A stretch of DNA of 64,000 nt from Streptococcus mitis NCTC 12261 (GCF_000148585.2 NZ_CP028414.1:549501-613500); one strand, 5' to 3'; positions 8,059-18,008 are shown, numbered from the stretch's first letter. Numbers and translations are program-made. Notes: generated by a model not told the origin, from the letters alone.

Positions 8059-9210
8059 ATGAAACAATTTTTAGAACGGGCCAGTATTTTGGCTCTCTCC
8101 CTCGTTTTGATTACATCCTTTTCCATCTCGAGTGCCCTGCCAGCCATGTTTGACTATTATCAAGGCTATCCTAAGGAACAAATTGAACTCTTGGCGAGCT
8201 TGCCTTCTTTCGGGATCATGATTATGTTACTACTAAATGGTTTCTTAGAAAAAATATTTCCTGAGCGCTTACAGATTAGTCTGGGCTTGCTGATTTTATC
8301 ACTCAGCGGGACGGCTCCCTTCTGGTATCAAGCCTACCCCTTTGTTTTTGGAACACGGATTCTTTTTGGTTTGGGTGTTGGGATGATTAATGCTAAGGCC
8401 ATTTCTATTATCAGTGAACGTTACCAAGGAAAAACGAGAATACAGATGCTAGGGTTACGCGGTTCTGCAGAGGTCGTTGGGGCTTCTCTCATTACCTTGG
8501 CAGTCGGCCAGTTGTTGGCCTTTGGTTGGACAGCTACCTTCCTAGCCTATAGTGCTGGATTTTTGGTGCTGACCCTTTATCTGCTCTTTGTCCCTTATGG
8601 AAAAGAAAAGAAAGAAGTCAAGAAAAAAGAGAAAGAAGCAAGTCGCTTAACTCGGGAAATGAAAGGTTTGATTTTTATCCTAGCTATCGAAGCGGCGGTT
8701 GTAGTTTGTACCAATACGGCTATTACTATTCGTATTCCAAGTTTGATGGTGGAAAGAGGACTTGGAGATGCCCAGTTATCTAGTTTTGTTCTTAGTGTCA
8801 TGCAGTTGATCGGGATTGTGGCTGGTGTGAGTTTCTCTTTCTTGATTTCTATCTTTAAAGAGAAATTGCTTCTCTGGTCCGGTATTACCTTTGGTTTGGG
8901 GCAAATTGTGATTGCCTTATCTCCATCCTTGTGGGTGGTAGTGGCAGGAAGCATTCTGGCTGGTTTTGCCTACAGTGTAGCCTTGACGACAGTTTTTCAA
9001 CTTGTCTCTGAAAGAATTCCAGCTAAACTCCTCAATCAAGCAACTTCATTTGCTGTATTAGGCTGTAGTTTCGGAGCCTTTACGACACCATTCGTTCTAA
9101 GTGCAATTGGCTTATTAACTCACAATGGGATGCTGGTCTTTACAATTTTGGGAGTTTGGTTGATTGTAACTTCTATCTTTGTCATGCACCTACTTCAAAA
9201 GAGAGCTTAG
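8059..9210 (+). CDS. Major facilitator superfamily transporter
   Basis: A 383-residue MFS permease with twelve predicted membrane segments and a charged central loop (GKEKKEVKKKEKE, about residues 180-200 of the longer frame). FGTRILFGLGVGMINAKAISII is a typical motif region in the first half. Substrate is unknown; drug or metabolite efflux is common in this family. The frame stays open back to 8002, but the ATG at 8059 (MKQFLERAS) fits the start of the first helix and has GAAAGAGA upstream. It stands alone between two terminator-like regions. Confidence 0.75.
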   Translation: MKQFLERASILALSLVLITSFSISSALPAMFDYYQGYPKEQIELLASLPSFGIMIMLLLNGFLEKIFPERLQISLGLLILSLSGTAPFWYQAYPFVFGTRILFGLGVGMINAKAISIISERYQGKTRIQMLGLRGSAEVVGASLITLAVGQLLAFGWTATFLAYSAGFLVLTLYLLFVPYGKEKKEVKKKEKEASRLTREMKGLIFILAIEAAVVVCTNTAITIRIPSLMVERGLGDAQLSSFVLSVMQLIGIVAGVSFSFLISIFKEKLLLWSGITFGLGQIVIALSPSLWVVVAGSILAGFAYSVALTTVFQLVSERIPAKLLNQATSFAVLGCSFGAFTTPFVLSAIGLLTHNGMLVFTILGVWLIVTSIFVMHLLQKRA

Positions 9211-9272
9211 GATTGGTTCCTAAGTTTTTCTTTTTAGAATTTTTGTACCCATACAGTATTTACTTTAGGACC

Positions 9273-9301
9273 TTGTCTACAGACTAATTTCTTGATAAAA
9301 T
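9273..9301 (+). promoter_or_regulatory. truA promoter, predicted leaderless start
   Basis: TTGTCT (9273-9278), a 17-bp spacer, TGA, then TAAAAT (9296-9301). Only 7 nt separate the -10 box from the truA ATG, so the transcript should begin at or 1 nt before the start codon. Confidence 0.75.
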
Positions 9302-9308
9302 AGAAGTT

Positions 9309-10058
9309 ATGACAAGATACAAAGCAACTATTTCCTATGATGGTTACGCCTTTGCTGGTTTTCAACGCCAGACCCATGCGCGGAGCGTTCAGGAGGAAAT
9401 TGAAAAAACCTTGACAAGACTCAATAAAGGGAAAGCAATCACTGTTCACGGTGCTGGTAGGACTGATAGTGGAGTTCATGCTTTGGGACAGGTCATTCAT
9501 TTTGACTTGCCTTATCAAATGGATGAGGAGAAGCTCCGTTTTGCTCTAGACACTCAGTCACCTGAAGATATTGATGTGATTTCGATTGAGCTTGTGGCAG
9601 ATGATTTTCATTGCCGTTATGCCAAGCACAGCAAGACCTATGAGTTTATTGTGGATAGGGGTCGTCCTAAAAATCCCATGCGCCGTCACTATGCTACTCA
9701 CTTTCCCTATCCGCTTGATGTGGAACGGATGCAGGAGGCTGTCAAAAAGCTAGAGGGCACCCACGATTTCACAGGCTTTACAGCCTCTGGAACCAGTGTG
9801 GAGGATAAGGTTCGCACCATCACAGAAGCTAGTCTCAGGGTTGATGAGACAGGACAATTTTTGACCTTTACCTTTTCAGGAAATGGTTTCTTGTATAAGC
9901 AGATTCGCAATATGGTGGGGACGCTGCTCAAAATCGGAAACAACCGTATGCCAGTAGAGCAGATTGACTTGATTTTGGAGAAAAAGGACAGGCAACTTGC
10001 TGGTCCCACTGCAGCACCTAATGGTTTGTATTTAAAGGAGATTCGTTATGAAGAATAA
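9309..10058 (+). CDS. truA: tRNA pseudouridine(38-40) synthase TruA
   Basis: Converts uridines 38-40 of the anticodon arm to pseudouridine. The 249 residues match the family. The catalytic Asp53 lies in [14 protein letters not shown]; other family blocks are [12 protein letters not shown] near the start and [17 protein letters not shown] near the end. There is no usual ribosome site, and the -10 box is 7 nt before the ATG, so the mRNA is predicted to be leaderless. The downstream kinase gene overlaps by 11 bp and has its own AAGGAG inside truA, forming truA-kinase-ECF operon. Confidence 0.95.
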   Translation: MTRYKATISYDGYAFAGFQRQTHARSVQEEIEKTLTRLNKGKAITVHGAGRTDSGVHALGQVIHFDLPYQMDEEKLRFALDTQSPEDIDVISIELVADDFHCRYAKHSKTYEFIVDRGRPKNPMRRHYATHFPYPLDVERMQEAVKKLEGTHDFTGFTASGTSVEDKVRTITEASLRVDETGQFLTFTFSGNGFLYKQIRNMVGTLLKIGNNRMPVEQIDLILEKKDRQLAGPTAAPNGLYLKEIRYEE

Positions 10059-10821
10059 TCGTATTTTAGCACTTTCTGGGAATGATATTTTTAGTGGAGG
10101 TGGTTTGTCAGCAGATTTAGCTACCTATACATTGAACGGCTTGCATGGCTTTGTAGCAGTGACTTGCTTGACAGCCTTGACAGAAAAAGGATTTGAAGTC
10201 TTTCCAACTGACGATACCATTTTTCAACATGAATTAGATAGCTTGCGTGATGTCGAGTTTGGGGGAATTAAGATTGGTCTTCTACCAACTGTCAGTGTGG
10301 CTGAGAAGGCATTGGACTTTATCAAACAACGCCCAGGAGTGCCTGTAGTATTGGATCCTGTCTTGGTCTGCAAGGAAACGCACGACGTGGCTGTAAGTGA
10401 ACTATGCCAAGAGTTGATTCGCTTTTTCCCTCATGTCAGTGTGATTACACCTAACCTCCCAGAAGCAGAATTATTAGCTGGTCAAGAAATTAAAAGCTTG
10501 GAAGACATGAAGACAGCAGCACAGAAACTACATGCCTTAGGAGCGCCAGCAGTCATTATCAAAGGAGGCAATCGCCTTAGTCAGGACAAGGCTGTAGATG
10601 TCTTTTATGATGGACAAAACTTTACAGTCCTAGAAAATCCTGTCATCCAAGGGCAAAATGCTGGTGCAGGTTGTACCTTTGCTTCCAGCATTGCCAGTCA
10701 TCTAGTCAAAGGTGATGAACTTTTACCAGCAGTAGAAAGCTCTAAGGCTTTCGTTTACCGTGCCATTGCACAAGCAGATCAGTATGGAGTAAGACAATAT
10801 GAAGCAAACCAAAACAACTAA
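10048..10821 (+). CDS. PdxK/ThiD-family kinase (pyridoxine or hydroxymethylpyrimidine kinase)
   Basis: A 257-residue ribokinase-fold kinase of the ThiD/PdxK group. It phosphorylates a vitamin precursor, either pyridoxine/pyridoxal (B6) or hydroxymethylpyrimidine (B1). Visible are [19 protein letters not shown] for substrate binding, [12 protein letters not shown], and the anion-hole motif [14 protein letters not shown], where the GxGC cysteine is typical of the Gram-positive enzymes. It lies between truA and an ECF-type uptake component, suggesting uptake plus trapping of the same vitamin; B6 is my preferred reading. Which substrate is used cannot be fixed by sequence alone. Confidence 0.82.
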   Translation: MKNNRILALSGNDIFSGGGLSADLATYTLNGLHGFVAVTCLTALTEKGFEVFPTDDTIFQHELDSLRDVEFGGIKIGLLPTVSVAEKALDFIKQRPGVPVVLDPVLVCKETHDVAVSELCQELIRFFPHVSVITPNLPEAELLAGQEIKSLEDMKTAAQKLHALGAPAVIIKGGNRLSQDKAVDVFYDGQNFTVLENPVIQGQNAGAGCTFASSIASHLVKGDELLPAVESSKAFVYRAIAQADQYGVRQYEANQNN

Positions 10822-11260
10822 AATCGCCCTTGTATCCCTATTAACCGCTCTCTCTGTGGTTCTAGGCTATTTCTTAAAAATTCCAACACCGACAGGAATT
10901 CTAACTCTCTTAGATGCGGGTGTTTTCTTTACGGCCTTTTACTTTGGTAGTCGTGAAGGGGCTGTAGTAGGAGGACTAGCAGGTTTCTTGATTGACCTCT
11001 TATCAGGCTATCCTCAGTGGATGTTCTTTAGCTTGGTCAACCATGGCTTGCAGGGATTTTTCGCAGGATTTAAAGGAAAAACTCAGTGGTTAGGCCTTAT
11101 CTTAGCAACGATTGCCATGGTAGGGGGTTACGCCTTGGGTTCTACTTTGATGAATGGCTGGGCTGCAGCTCTACCAGAAATTTTACCAAATTTCATGCAA
11201 AATATGGTAGGGATGATTGTAGGATTTGTGCTTAGTCAAAGTATCAAGAAGATTAAGTAA
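10799..11260 (+). CDS. ECF transporter substrate-binding (S) component, probably vitamin B6-type
   Basis: A 153-residue hydrophobic protein with about five or six membrane segments and the look of an ECF transporter S component: LTALSVVLGYFLKIPTPTGILTLLDAG, FGSREGAVVGGLAGFLIDLLSGYPQWMFF and NHGLQGFFAGF. S components bind a vitamin and borrow a shared EcfAA'T energiser encoded elsewhere. It overlaps the upstream kinase by 23 bp, so the pair are co-translated, and the substrate should match the kinase (pyridoxine or a thiamin precursor; inference). A strong bidirectional terminator follows. Confidence 0.78.
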   Translation: MKQTKTTKIALVSLLTALSVVLGYFLKIPTPTGILTLLDAGVFFTAFYFGSREGAVVGGLAGFLIDLLSGYPQWMFFSLVNHGLQGFFAGFKGKTQWLGLILATIAMVGGYALGSTLMNGWAAALPEILPNFMQNMVGMIVGFVLSQSIKKIK

Positions 11261-11291
11261 AGAGGCTGAGTCAAAAGTATTTCAAATAAGA

Positions 11292-11336
11292 AAAACGCAT
11301 AGTATCAGGTGTTGAAAGATTGATACTATGCGTTTT
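11292..11336. terminator. Strong bidirectional terminator between the ECF gene and pepQ
   Basis: A perfect 16-bp inverted repeat (AAAACGCATAGTATCA, 13-nt loop, TGATACTATGCGTTTT). T-rich ends on both strands can stop both converging units. A close relative of this stem occurs at 43211-43257. Confidence 0.9.
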
Positions 11337-11361
11337 ATTGTGGGAAGATTTTCAAAGAAAA

Positions 11362-12444
11362 TTAATCAAAATACAGCAAGTCTTTGCTGGTGTTTGTAAA
11401 GAGGTCAAAGCCATCCTTGGTAACAACACCGCAGTCTTCAATACGAACACCGACTTTACCAGGGATATAGATACCTGGTTCAACAGAGAAGCACATTCCT
11501 TCTTCGATGACCATGTCGTTTCCTTCCATGATAGATGGGAATTCATGAACATCCATACCGATACCGTGACCGAGACGGTGGTTGAAGTACTCTCCGTAAC
11601 CAGCTTTTTCGATGACCTCACGGGCAGCGCGGTCCACTTCATGAGCAGTCACACCAGGTTTAATAAAGTCAAGAGCAGCTTGTTGGGCTTCAAGAGTCAA
11701 GTTATAGATATCTTTCTTGAATTGGTCAGGTTTGCCGACTGCGACTGTACGAGTCATATCTGACGCATAGCCGTTGACTAGAACACCAAGGTCAAAGAGG
11801 AGAAGAGCATCATTTTCAACCTTGTTAGCTGCTGGAATACCGTGTGGATTTGCAGCATTATCACCAGTCAAGACCATGGTATCAAAGCTCATTTCATAAC
11901 CTTCACGCTTCATAGCAAAGTCAATTTGGGCGATGATATCTGTCTCTGTCTTATCAAGAGAAATATTATCAAAGCCAACCTTAACAGCCTTGTCCGCATA
12001 GAGACCTGCAACCATCATTTTTTGCACTTCGTCAGCAGATTTGATGAGGCGCATGCGTTGGATACGAGGTGTGAGGTTGTTAAACTCAGCAGTTTCAAAA
12101 ACTGTTTTCAAGCCATGATATTTGGTCAAGATGAGATTGTCAAACTCAACAGCGACACGTTTGAAGTCAAGTTGTGGAAGAGCATGTTTCATTTTTTGCC
12201 ATGGATTTTCAGAGTCCACATAGCCCACAACTGGGAAGGAAACAGTGCTGCTCGCACGCTCCACTTCAAGGGCTGGGACAAAAAGGAGGGGTTCCTGATC
12301 CGCTAGGACAAAAAGGAACATTTGGCGTTCATGGGGATCACTGTAAAAGCCAGTGAGGTAATTGATTGTGACGGGGTCAGATACGACAGCGACGTCTAGT
12401 TTTTCTGATTCAAGATATGTTACGATTTGTTGTAATTTAGACAT
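11362..12444 (-). CDS. pepQ: Xaa-Pro dipeptidase (M24 family)
   Basis: Cleaves dipeptides with C-terminal proline; a cytosolic two-metal enzyme of the pita-bread fold. The 360 residues match PepQ. The N-terminal domain is followed by the catalytic domain with metal-ligand regions LLFDLGVLVNGYASDMTRT (two Asp), HRLGHGIGMDVHE (His), EEGMCFSVEPGIY (Glu) and VRIEDCGVV (Glu). It is on the minus strand with its own short upstream region and ends toward the strong bidirectional terminator. No oddities seen. Confidence 0.93.
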   Translation of the reverse strand: MSKLQQIVTYLESEKLDVAVVSDPVTINYLTGFYSDPHERQMFLFVLADQEPLLFVPALEVERASSTVSFPVVGYVDSENPWQKMKHALPQLDFKRVAVEFDNLILTKYHGLKTVFETAEFNNLTPRIQRMRLIKSADEVQKMMVAGLYADKAVKVGFDNISLDKTETDIIAQIDFAMKREGYEMSFDTMVLTGDNAANPHGIPAANKVENDALLLFDLGVLVNGYASDMTRTVAVGKPDQFKKDIYNLTLEAQQAALDFIKPGVTAHEVDRAAREVIEKAGYGEYFNHRLGHGIGMDVHEFPSIMEGNDMVIEEGMCFSVEPGIYIPGKVGVRIEDCGVVTKDGFDLFTNTSKDLLYFD

Positions 12445-12522
12445 ATGCTACCTTCTTTCTACCCCTCTATTTTGGCAAAAAATGAGAGAAAATGCAAGGG
12501 AGAAGGGTAAAAGAACAGACAA

Positions 12523-12553
12523 AAAGAACTCCGACAAGATAACGGAGTTCTTT
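12523..12553 (-). terminator. Terminator after murT-gatD
   Basis: AAAGAACTCCG pairs perfectly with CGGAGTTCTTT across a 9-nt loop; on the minus strand it is followed by TTTTT, placing it at the end of the murT-gatD operon. Confidence 0.88.
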
Positions 12554-12571
12554 GATATCATTTTCCTTTGT

Positions 12572-13354
12572 TTAAGAAAAGTCAGCCTTGCTTTTGACAT
12601 CACTGTATTCTTCAGCGATTTCTTGGCTGAGAATGTCCTCATAAGCAGGGAGTTGAATGTCCTGACCATATTTCTTCTTGAGGGCAGTAGTGACTAGGCG
12701 ATAAGCTAGATTGGCATTACGAGAGAGGATAGGCCCGTGGAAGTAGGAACCAAAGACATTCTTATAATGAACACCTTCGCCGACTTTTTCTTCGTTATTT
12801 CCATTTCCATAGACAACCTGTCCCAGTGGTTTTTGATCATCTGAGAGGAAGGTACGGCCCTGATGATTCTCAAATCCATAGTAGGTTTCATTGAAATCTT
12901 CATTATGAATCTTGATGTCCCCGATAAAACGGTTATTGGTCTGGTTGAGCGTGTAGTGGCCCATGACCCCTAGTCCTTCGATGCGTCTCCCTGAAGCTTC
13001 AACATAATATTGACCCAATAGTTGGAAACCACCGCAGATAGCCAGAACCACACCGTCGTTTTGGATGTAGTTGTCAATGCTCTCTTTTTTAGCAGGTAGG
13101 TCGTCTGCAATGATACTCTGTTCAAAGTCTTGACCACCTCCGAAAAAGGCAATGTCGTAGTGATTTTCATCGAAATCATCATGAAGTGAAACGATGTCAA
13201 CCGTCACATGAGCCCCCAGTTTTTCAGCCACATACTTGAGCATGAGGATGTTGCCATTATCCCCATAAGTATTCATGAGATTTCCATAGAGGTGGGCAAT
13301 GTTGAGCTGATAAGGGTAAATGCCATCTTTTGAGGAAAGTGAAGTATAAACCAT
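12572..13354 (-). CDS. gatD: Lipid II isoglutaminyl synthase, glutamine amidotransferase subunit GatD
   Basis: Supplies ammonia from glutamine so that MurT can amidate D-Glu in the lipid II stem peptide to D-isoglutamine, a step required for efficient cross-linking in pneumococci. The 260 residues fit a class I amidotransferase: [10 protein letters not shown], the nucleophile Cys107 in [13 protein letters not shown], and the catalytic His in GSYFHGPIL. The start codon overlaps the murT stop by 1 nt (TAATG), so the two subunits are translationally coupled. A terminator follows on the minus strand. Confidence 0.94.
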   Translation of the reverse strand: MVYTSLSSKDGIYPYQLNIAHLYGNLMNTYGDNGNILMLKYVAEKLGAHVTVDIVSLHDDFDENHYDIAFFGGGQDFEQSIIADDLPAKKESIDNYIQNDGVVLAICGGFQLLGQYYVEASGRRIEGLGVMGHYTLNQTNNRFIGDIKIHNEDFNETYYGFENHQGRTFLSDDQKPLGQVVYGNGNNEEKVGEGVHYKNVFGSYFHGPILSRNANLAYRLVTTALKKKYGQDIQLPAYEDILSQEIAEEYSDVKSKADFS

Positions 13355-14697
13355 TAGTTCATCTCCTTTCTAACAATCTGACGACTAGCCAGCAGTTCGC
13401 GGAATTCCAGCATAGCAGTATAAGTTGCTAGGATATAGGCATGCTTACAGTCTTGGTTCTCAATGGTTTTAAGAACTTGTTCCAGACTACTTGTTTCAGT
13501 AATTTTATCAGCTGGATAGCCAGTTACTCGTAGACGACGTGCGATTTCAGAATGGCGAACACCGCCAGCATTGATTTCGGGGATGTCCATCTCGGTGATC
13601 TGTTCAAAGTCCGCATCCCAGATCCAGCTGGTATCAATTCCATCTGCATAGTTAGCATTAAGGAGGACAGATAGGCTAAATGGATAAGGAGCTAATTTAA
13701 TCATTTCGATAGCTTGAGTTGCACCGACTGGATTTTTAATCAAGACAAGGGTACATTCCTTATCTCCGATATGGAAGGTTTCCTGGCGTCCAAAGACAGC
13801 ACGACTCTTATCAAATCCCTGCTTGATTAGTTGGGAATCTGCGCCGAGGAAACGGGCGATGGCAACCGCAGCTAGGGCGTTGTAGATATTGTAGAGACCA
13901 CCGATTTGAATACCGTATTCTTGTCCGTCAATGACAAAGCGAGAGCGATTGTTGGTCAACTCAACTAGTTCTGTCAAGCGATAGTCGAGATCAGGACGTT
14001 TACATCCACAGTCTTCACAGATATAGGCACCCAAGTTTGCATAGGTATTATGCTCATATTTGAGGATGCCTTGGCAGTCAGGACAGAGAATCCCTTCGGT
14101 ATTATAGTGAGCCAGCTGGGCTGGACCTTTCTCCAAGTCAAAACCAAAATACTGTACAGGATTTGGAATAGCTGGCTTGTAGAAAAGAGGACTGTCACCA
14201 TTTAGGAGAACAGTAGCCGTAGGTACCTTACGAATAGCATCCAAAATCATCTTGTAAGTAGTGTAAATCTCACCATAGCGGTCCATCTGGTCACGGAAGA
14301 TATTAGTGATAACAAATAAGCTTGGCTGGATATAGTCACAGATACGAGATAGACTTGCTTCGTCAATCTCTAGGACGGCAATATTTTTCCCAGTTTTAGA
14401 AGATTTGGCTGTTAAGAAGGTTGTCGCAATTCCTGTAATCATGTTGGCACCGCTTGGGTTGGTCAGAACTTGACCATAAACTTCTTTTAAAATGCCGACA
14501 GTGAGGGCAGTTGTCAAGGTTTTTCCGTTGGTTCCAGTGACCACGACAATCTCGTAGTTCTTAGCTAGGTTTTGTAAAATATCTTTATCAAATTGAAGGG
14601 CAAGTTTTCCTGGGAGCGTACTTCCACGGCCAAGACGGCTTAAAACGAAGTGGGAAGAACGCCCAGCAAGAAGGCCCAAAGTAGTTTTTAATTTCAT
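13354..14697 (-). CDS. murT: Lipid II isoglutaminyl synthase, Mur-ligase-like subunit MurT
   Basis: The ATP-using partner of GatD; it activates the alpha-carboxyl of D-Glu on lipid II for amidation. The 447 residues show the Mur ligase P-loop [17 protein letters not shown] (from about residue 53), the family-specific zinc ribbon (CPDCQ ... CEDCG, about residues 205-230) and a C-terminal DUF1727 domain. No clear ribosome site precedes the ATG. Instead, an extended -10 (TGATATAAT) ends 6 nt before it, so a leaderless transcript is predicted. Confidence 0.94.
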   Translation of the reverse strand: MKLKTTLGLLAGRSSHFVLSRLGRGSTLPGKLALQFDKDILQNLAKNYEIVVVTGTNGKTLTTALTVGILKEVYGQVLTNPSGANMITGIATTFLTAKSSKTGKNIAVLEIDEASLSRICDYIQPSLFVITNIFRDQMDRYGEIYTTYKMILDAIRKVPTATVLLNGDSPLFYKPAIPNPVQYFGFDLEKGPAQLAHYNTEGILCPDCQGILKYEHNTYANLGAYICEDCGCKRPDLDYRLTELVELTNNRSRFVIDGQEYGIQIGGLYNIYNALAAVAIARFLGADSQLIKQGFDKSRAVFGRQETFHIGDKECTLVLIKNPVGATQAIEMIKLAPYPFSLSVLLNANYADGIDTSWIWDADFEQITEMDIPEINAGGVRHSEIARRLRVTGYPADKITETSSLEQVLKTIENQDCKHAYILATYTAMLEFRELLASRQIVRKEMN

Positions 14698-14703
14698 GTT
14701 TCT

Positions 14704-14712
14704 ATTATATCA
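14704..14712 (-). promoter_or_regulatory. murT-gatD promoter (extended -10), predicted leaderless
   Basis: On the minus strand TGA plus TATAAT (14709-14704) is followed by 6 nt and the murT ATG. The -35 match is weak (TCTGTC), as is common with an extended -10. Confidence 0.65.
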
Positions 14713-14795
14713 TAAAAGAAGGAAAAGACAGATTTGAGGTTCCGCAGAAGTAAAAACAGCCCAAAGAGGGATGTTCGATACGATTAAATCTCAAC

Positions 14796-16112
14796 TTAAA
14801 TCGCAAACAAGTCATTCAAGTTCTCAGCCAAGGTTGGGTGAGTGAAAATTTGTTTTGTGAAGTAAGTGTAAGGAATCTTGTTGTCCATAGCAACAGTAAT
14901 GATGTTGATGATTTCTTGAGAACCTTCTGAGAAGATGCTTGCTCCAAGAATTTCTTTTGTTTCAGTATTAACAACAGCTTTGAAAGCTCCGCGAAGGTCT
15001 CCGTTTACGTGACCACGAGGCATTGCTGCAACAGGGATTTCTTTCACTGCGTATGGAAGTTTCAAATCAGCTGCTTGGCTTTCAGTCAAACCAACTTGTG
15101 AAAGTGCAGGTGTGATGAACATAGTATTTGGTACATTGAGACGGTCTTCAAGTGTGTAGCTGCCATCTCCAGCAAGGTAGCTGTAAACAACACGGAAGTC
15201 ATCAAGTGAAATGTAAGTAAATTGAAGGCCACCGTTGACATCTCCAACTGCAAAGACACCAGGAACGTTTGTTTGACAATGTTTGTCTACTTTAATAGCA
15301 CCACGTTCAGTTAGTTCAATATCTGTATTTTCAAGTTGAAGTGGTTCTACGTTTGGTTTACGTCCTGTTGCGTAGAGAAGGGCATCGAAACGGTAAGTTT
15401 CGTTTTCAGTCACAACGAGCACTTGGTCACCGTCGTTTTTGATTTCAGTAGTACGGATATTTTGAAGCAATTCAATACCGTCTTCTTCCATGTATTGTTT
15501 AGCAAGAGCTGCGATGGAAGGTTCTGCACGAGGAAGGAAAGTATCCAAGGCATCTAGGACTGTAACCTTGCTTCCAAGTTTGTTGTATAGGCCGGCAAAT
15601 TCAAGACCGATATTTCCACCACCAAGGACTCCAAGGTTTTCAGGTAATTTGTCCAAGTTTTGGATACCTGTTGAGTCAAAGACGTTTTTGCTTGTAGCAA
15701 GTCCAGGGATTGGCAAGACGTTTGAAACAGCACCAGTGTTGATGACGATTGTTTCAGCAGTCAGTTCTTTCTTTTCATCACCAGCTTGGATTTCGATGAC
15801 TTTATTTGAAAGGAAGTGAGCTTCCGCATCAAAGATATCGACGCCTGTACCAGCAACAGTCGCATAGTTTTTACCGTTGAGGCGACTAGTGATAGTGTTT
15901 TTGGTAGCAATCACTTCTTCAAAAGACAAGTCTTTCTCAGCAGCAACCAGCAAAGTTTTAGTTGGGATACAACCGATGTTGATACAAGTTCCACCGTACA
16001 TAGCTTTGCTACGTTCAATGAGGGCAACTTTTTTGCCAGCTGAAGCCAATTTACCAGCTAGTGTTTTACCAGCTTTACCAAATCCGATAACGATTAAATC
16101 ATAAGTTAACAT
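14796..16112 (-). CDS. har: Flavoprotein disulfide reductase, hypothiocyanous acid reductase-like (Har/RclA group)
   Basis: A 438-residue pyridine nucleotide-disulfide oxidoreductase. It has an N-terminal FAD fold (LIVIGFGKAGKTLAGKLA), the redox pair Cys43/Cys48 in GGTCINIGCIPTK, an NAD(P)H domain (LGVLGGGNIGLEFAGLY), GVFAVGDVNGG, and a C-terminal dimer domain with FTHPTLAENLNDLF. The missing second C-terminal cysteine pair separates it from MerA. The pneumococcal homologue is known to reduce hypothiocyanous acid made by host peroxidases, and E. coli RclA is related. That role is transferred here by resemblance. GGAGG precedes the ATG; it is a single-gene minus-strand unit. Confidence 0.82.
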   Translation of the reverse strand: MLTYDLIVIGFGKAGKTLAGKLASAGKKVALIERSKAMYGGTCINIGCIPTKTLLVAAEKDLSFEEVIATKNTITSRLNGKNYATVAGTGVDIFDAEAHFLSNKVIEIQAGDEKKELTAETIVINTGAVSNVLPIPGLATSKNVFDSTGIQNLDKLPENLGVLGGGNIGLEFAGLYNKLGSKVTVLDALDTFLPRAEPSIAALAKQYMEEDGIELLQNIRTTEIKNDGDQVLVVTENETYRFDALLYATGRKPNVEPLQLENTDIELTERGAIKVDKHCQTNVPGVFAVGDVNGGLQFTYISLDDFRVVYSYLAGDGSYTLEDRLNVPNTMFITPALSQVGLTESQAADLKLPYAVKEIPVAAMPRGHVNGDLRGAFKAVVNTETKEILGASIFSEGSQEIINIITVAMDNKIPYTYFTKQIFTHPTLAENLNDLFAI

Positions 16113-16137
16113 TTAGAGTTCCTCCTATTCGAATTTC

Positions 16138-16146
16138 ATTCTAGCA
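16138..16146 (-). promoter_or_regulatory. har -10 region
   Basis: Minus strand TGC plus TAGAAT (extended -10), ending 25 nt before the har ATG. No convincing -35 is seen. Confidence 0.45.
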
Positions 16147-16283
16147 CAAGAAAAAAACTTTTGCACAATTCTGCTACGCTTTAAAAAAGTTTATGAAATA
16201 GTGGAAAGTTTAACTTTATTTTCTCAGAAAAATCGTTTACATGACTTTATCGATGGATTGGGCTATCTTTTGCTTCTCTCTTG

Positions 16284-16441
16284 TGTTATACTAGATAGGT
16301 TGCAAAGAAAACAGTACTTTTCTTTTGTGGAAAAGAAGCAACACGATTTTATATCCAGTATATGAAAATACGTCATAAAAAGAAAAGTATAAACTAAGTC
16401 CTATAGGGTGGCTTCGCACCACCTTTAGAAAGAAGAATAAC
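16284..16441 (+). promoter_or_regulatory. cshA promoter and long structured 5' leader
   Basis: An extended -10 (TGT TATACT, 16284-16292) gives a leader of about 140 nt. Within it TACTTTTCTTTT (16315-16326) is perfectly complementary to AAAAGAAAAGTA (16378-16389). A second hairpin, AGGGTGG/CCACCTT (16405-16411 with 16419-16425), sits just ahead of the AGAAAGAAG ribosome site. Long leaders are common for cold-inducible DEAD-box helicase genes. The 16113-16283 stretch otherwise holds only the divergent har promoter. Confidence 0.55.
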
Positions 16442-18007
16442 GTGAAATTTAATGAATTAAACTTGTCTGCTGATTTGCTAGCAGAGATTGAAAAAGCTGG
16501 TTTTGTAGAAGCCAGTCCTATCCAAGAACAAACTATTCCCTTGGCCCTTGAAGGCAAGGACGTTATCGGTCAAGCTCAGACTGGTACAGGAAAAACTGCA
16601 GCCTTTGGCTTGCCAACCCTTGAAAAAATCCGTACAGAAGAAGCGACCATCCAAGCTTTGGTTATCGCTCCAACTCGTGAATTAGCTGTCCAAAGTCAAG
16701 AAGAACTCTTCCGATTTGGTCGTAGTAAGGGAGTCAAAGTACGCTCAGTATATGGCGGATCAAGCATTGAAAAACAGATTAAGGCTCTTAAATCTGGTGC
16801 CCATATCGTGGTGGGAACTCCAGGTCGCCTCTTGGACTTGATTAAACGCAAGGCCTTGAAATTACAAGATATTGAAACTCTTATCCTTGACGAAGCGGAT
16901 GAAATGCTCAACATGGGCTTCCTTGAAGATATCGAAGCTATCATTTCTCGTGTCCCTGAAAACCGTCAAACCTTACTTTTCTCAGCAACTATGCCAGATG
17001 CCATCAAACGTATTGGTGTTCAGTTTATGAAAGAACCTGAGCATGTGAAGATTGCTGCTAAGGAATTGACAACAGAATTGGTTGACCAATACTATATTCG
17101 TGTTAAAGAACAAGAAAAATTTGATACCATGACTCGTCTTATGGATGTGGAACAACCAGAACTTGCTATCGTATTTGGTCGTACCAAACGTCGTGTAGAT
17201 GAATTGACTCGTGGTTTGAAAATCCGTGGCTTCCGTGCAGAAGGAATTCATGGAGACCTAGACCAAAACAAACGTCTTCGTGTCCTTCGTGACTTCAAAA
17301 ACGGCAATCTAGATGTTTTGGTTGCAACAGACGTGGCAGCGCGTGGTTTGGATATTTCAGGTGTAACTCATGTCTATAATTACGATATTCCACAAGATCC
17401 TGAAAGTTATGTTCACCGTATCGGTCGTACAGGTCGTGCTGGTAAATCAGGTCAATCGATTACCTTTGTTGCTCCAAACGAAATGGGTTACCTTCAAATT
17501 ATTGAAAACTTGACTAAGAAGCGCATGAAAGGTCTTAAACCTGCAAGTGCAGAAGAAGCCTTCCAAGCTAAGAAACAGGTTGCACTCAAGAAAATCGAAC
17601 GTGATTTTGCAGATGAGACAATCCGTGGCAACTTTGAGAAATTTGGTAAGGATGCTCGCAAGTTGGCTGCTGAATTTACTCCAGAAGAATTGGCCATGTA
17701 TATCTTGAGTCTGACTGTCCAAGATCCAGATAGCCTTCCTGAAGTGGAGATTGCGCGTGAAAAACCACTGCCATTTAAACCATCAGGTAATGGCTTCGGT
17801 GGTAAAGGTAAGGGAGGTCGTCGTGGAGATGACCGTCGTGATCGCGAACGCCGTGGCAATGGTCGCCGTGATGATTTCAAAAACGGCAGTCGTGGAAATG
17901 ATCGTTATGATAAGGAAAAACGTTATCGTAAGGATAATAAAAAACCACGCAATACTTCAAGTGAAAAGCAAACAGGCTTTGTTATTCGTAACAAGGGCGA
18001 TAAATAA
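16442..18007 (+). CDS. cshA: DEAD-box ATP-dependent RNA helicase CshA
   Basis: Unwinds RNA duplexes using ATP; in Gram-positives CshA acts in mRNA turnover with the degradosome, ribosome maturation and cold growth. The 521 residues begin at a GTG (KFNELNLSADLL, the helicase F/Q-motif region). Motifs in order: AQTGTGKTAAF (I), PTRELAVQ (Ia), DEADEMLNMGF (II), SAT (III), then HGDLDQNKR, ATDVAARGLDI and HRIGRTGRAG (VI). The C-terminal 90 residues are rich in Arg, Gly and Asp, an RNA-binding tail. It stands alone between a long leader and a terminator. Confidence 0.95.
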   Translation: MKFNELNLSADLLAEIEKAGFVEASPIQEQTIPLALEGKDVIGQAQTGTGKTAAFGLPTLEKIRTEEATIQALVIAPTRELAVQSQEELFRFGRSKGVKVRSVYGGSSIEKQIKALKSGAHIVVGTPGRLLDLIKRKALKLQDIETLILDEADEMLNMGFLEDIEAIISRVPENRQTLLFSATMPDAIKRIGVQFMKEPEHVKIAAKELTTELVDQYYIRVKEQEKFDTMTRLMDVEQPELAIVFGRTKRRVDELTRGLKIRGFRAEGIHGDLDQNKRLRVLRDFKNGNLDVLVATDVAARGLDISGVTHVYNYDIPQDPESYVHRIGRTGRAGKSGQSITFVAPNEMGYLQIIENLTKKRMKGLKPASAEEAFQAKKQVALKKIERDFADETIRGNFEKFGKDARKLAAEFTPEELAMYILSLTVQDPDSLPEVEIAREKPLPFKPSGNGFGGKGKGGRRGDDRRDRERRGNGRRDDFKNGSRGNDRYDKEKRYRKDNKKPRNTSSEKQTGFVIRNKGDK

Positions 18008-18008
18008 G

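Noticed and set aside
9952-11270. Thiamin or B6 riboswitch near the kinase/ECF pair
   Set aside because: These genes overlap each other and truA; there is no space for, nor sign of, a riboswitch fold.
11320-11763. Plus-strand frame of 147 residues opposite pepQ
   Set aside because: Complement of the conserved pepQ coding strand; no promoter, ribosome site or family features.
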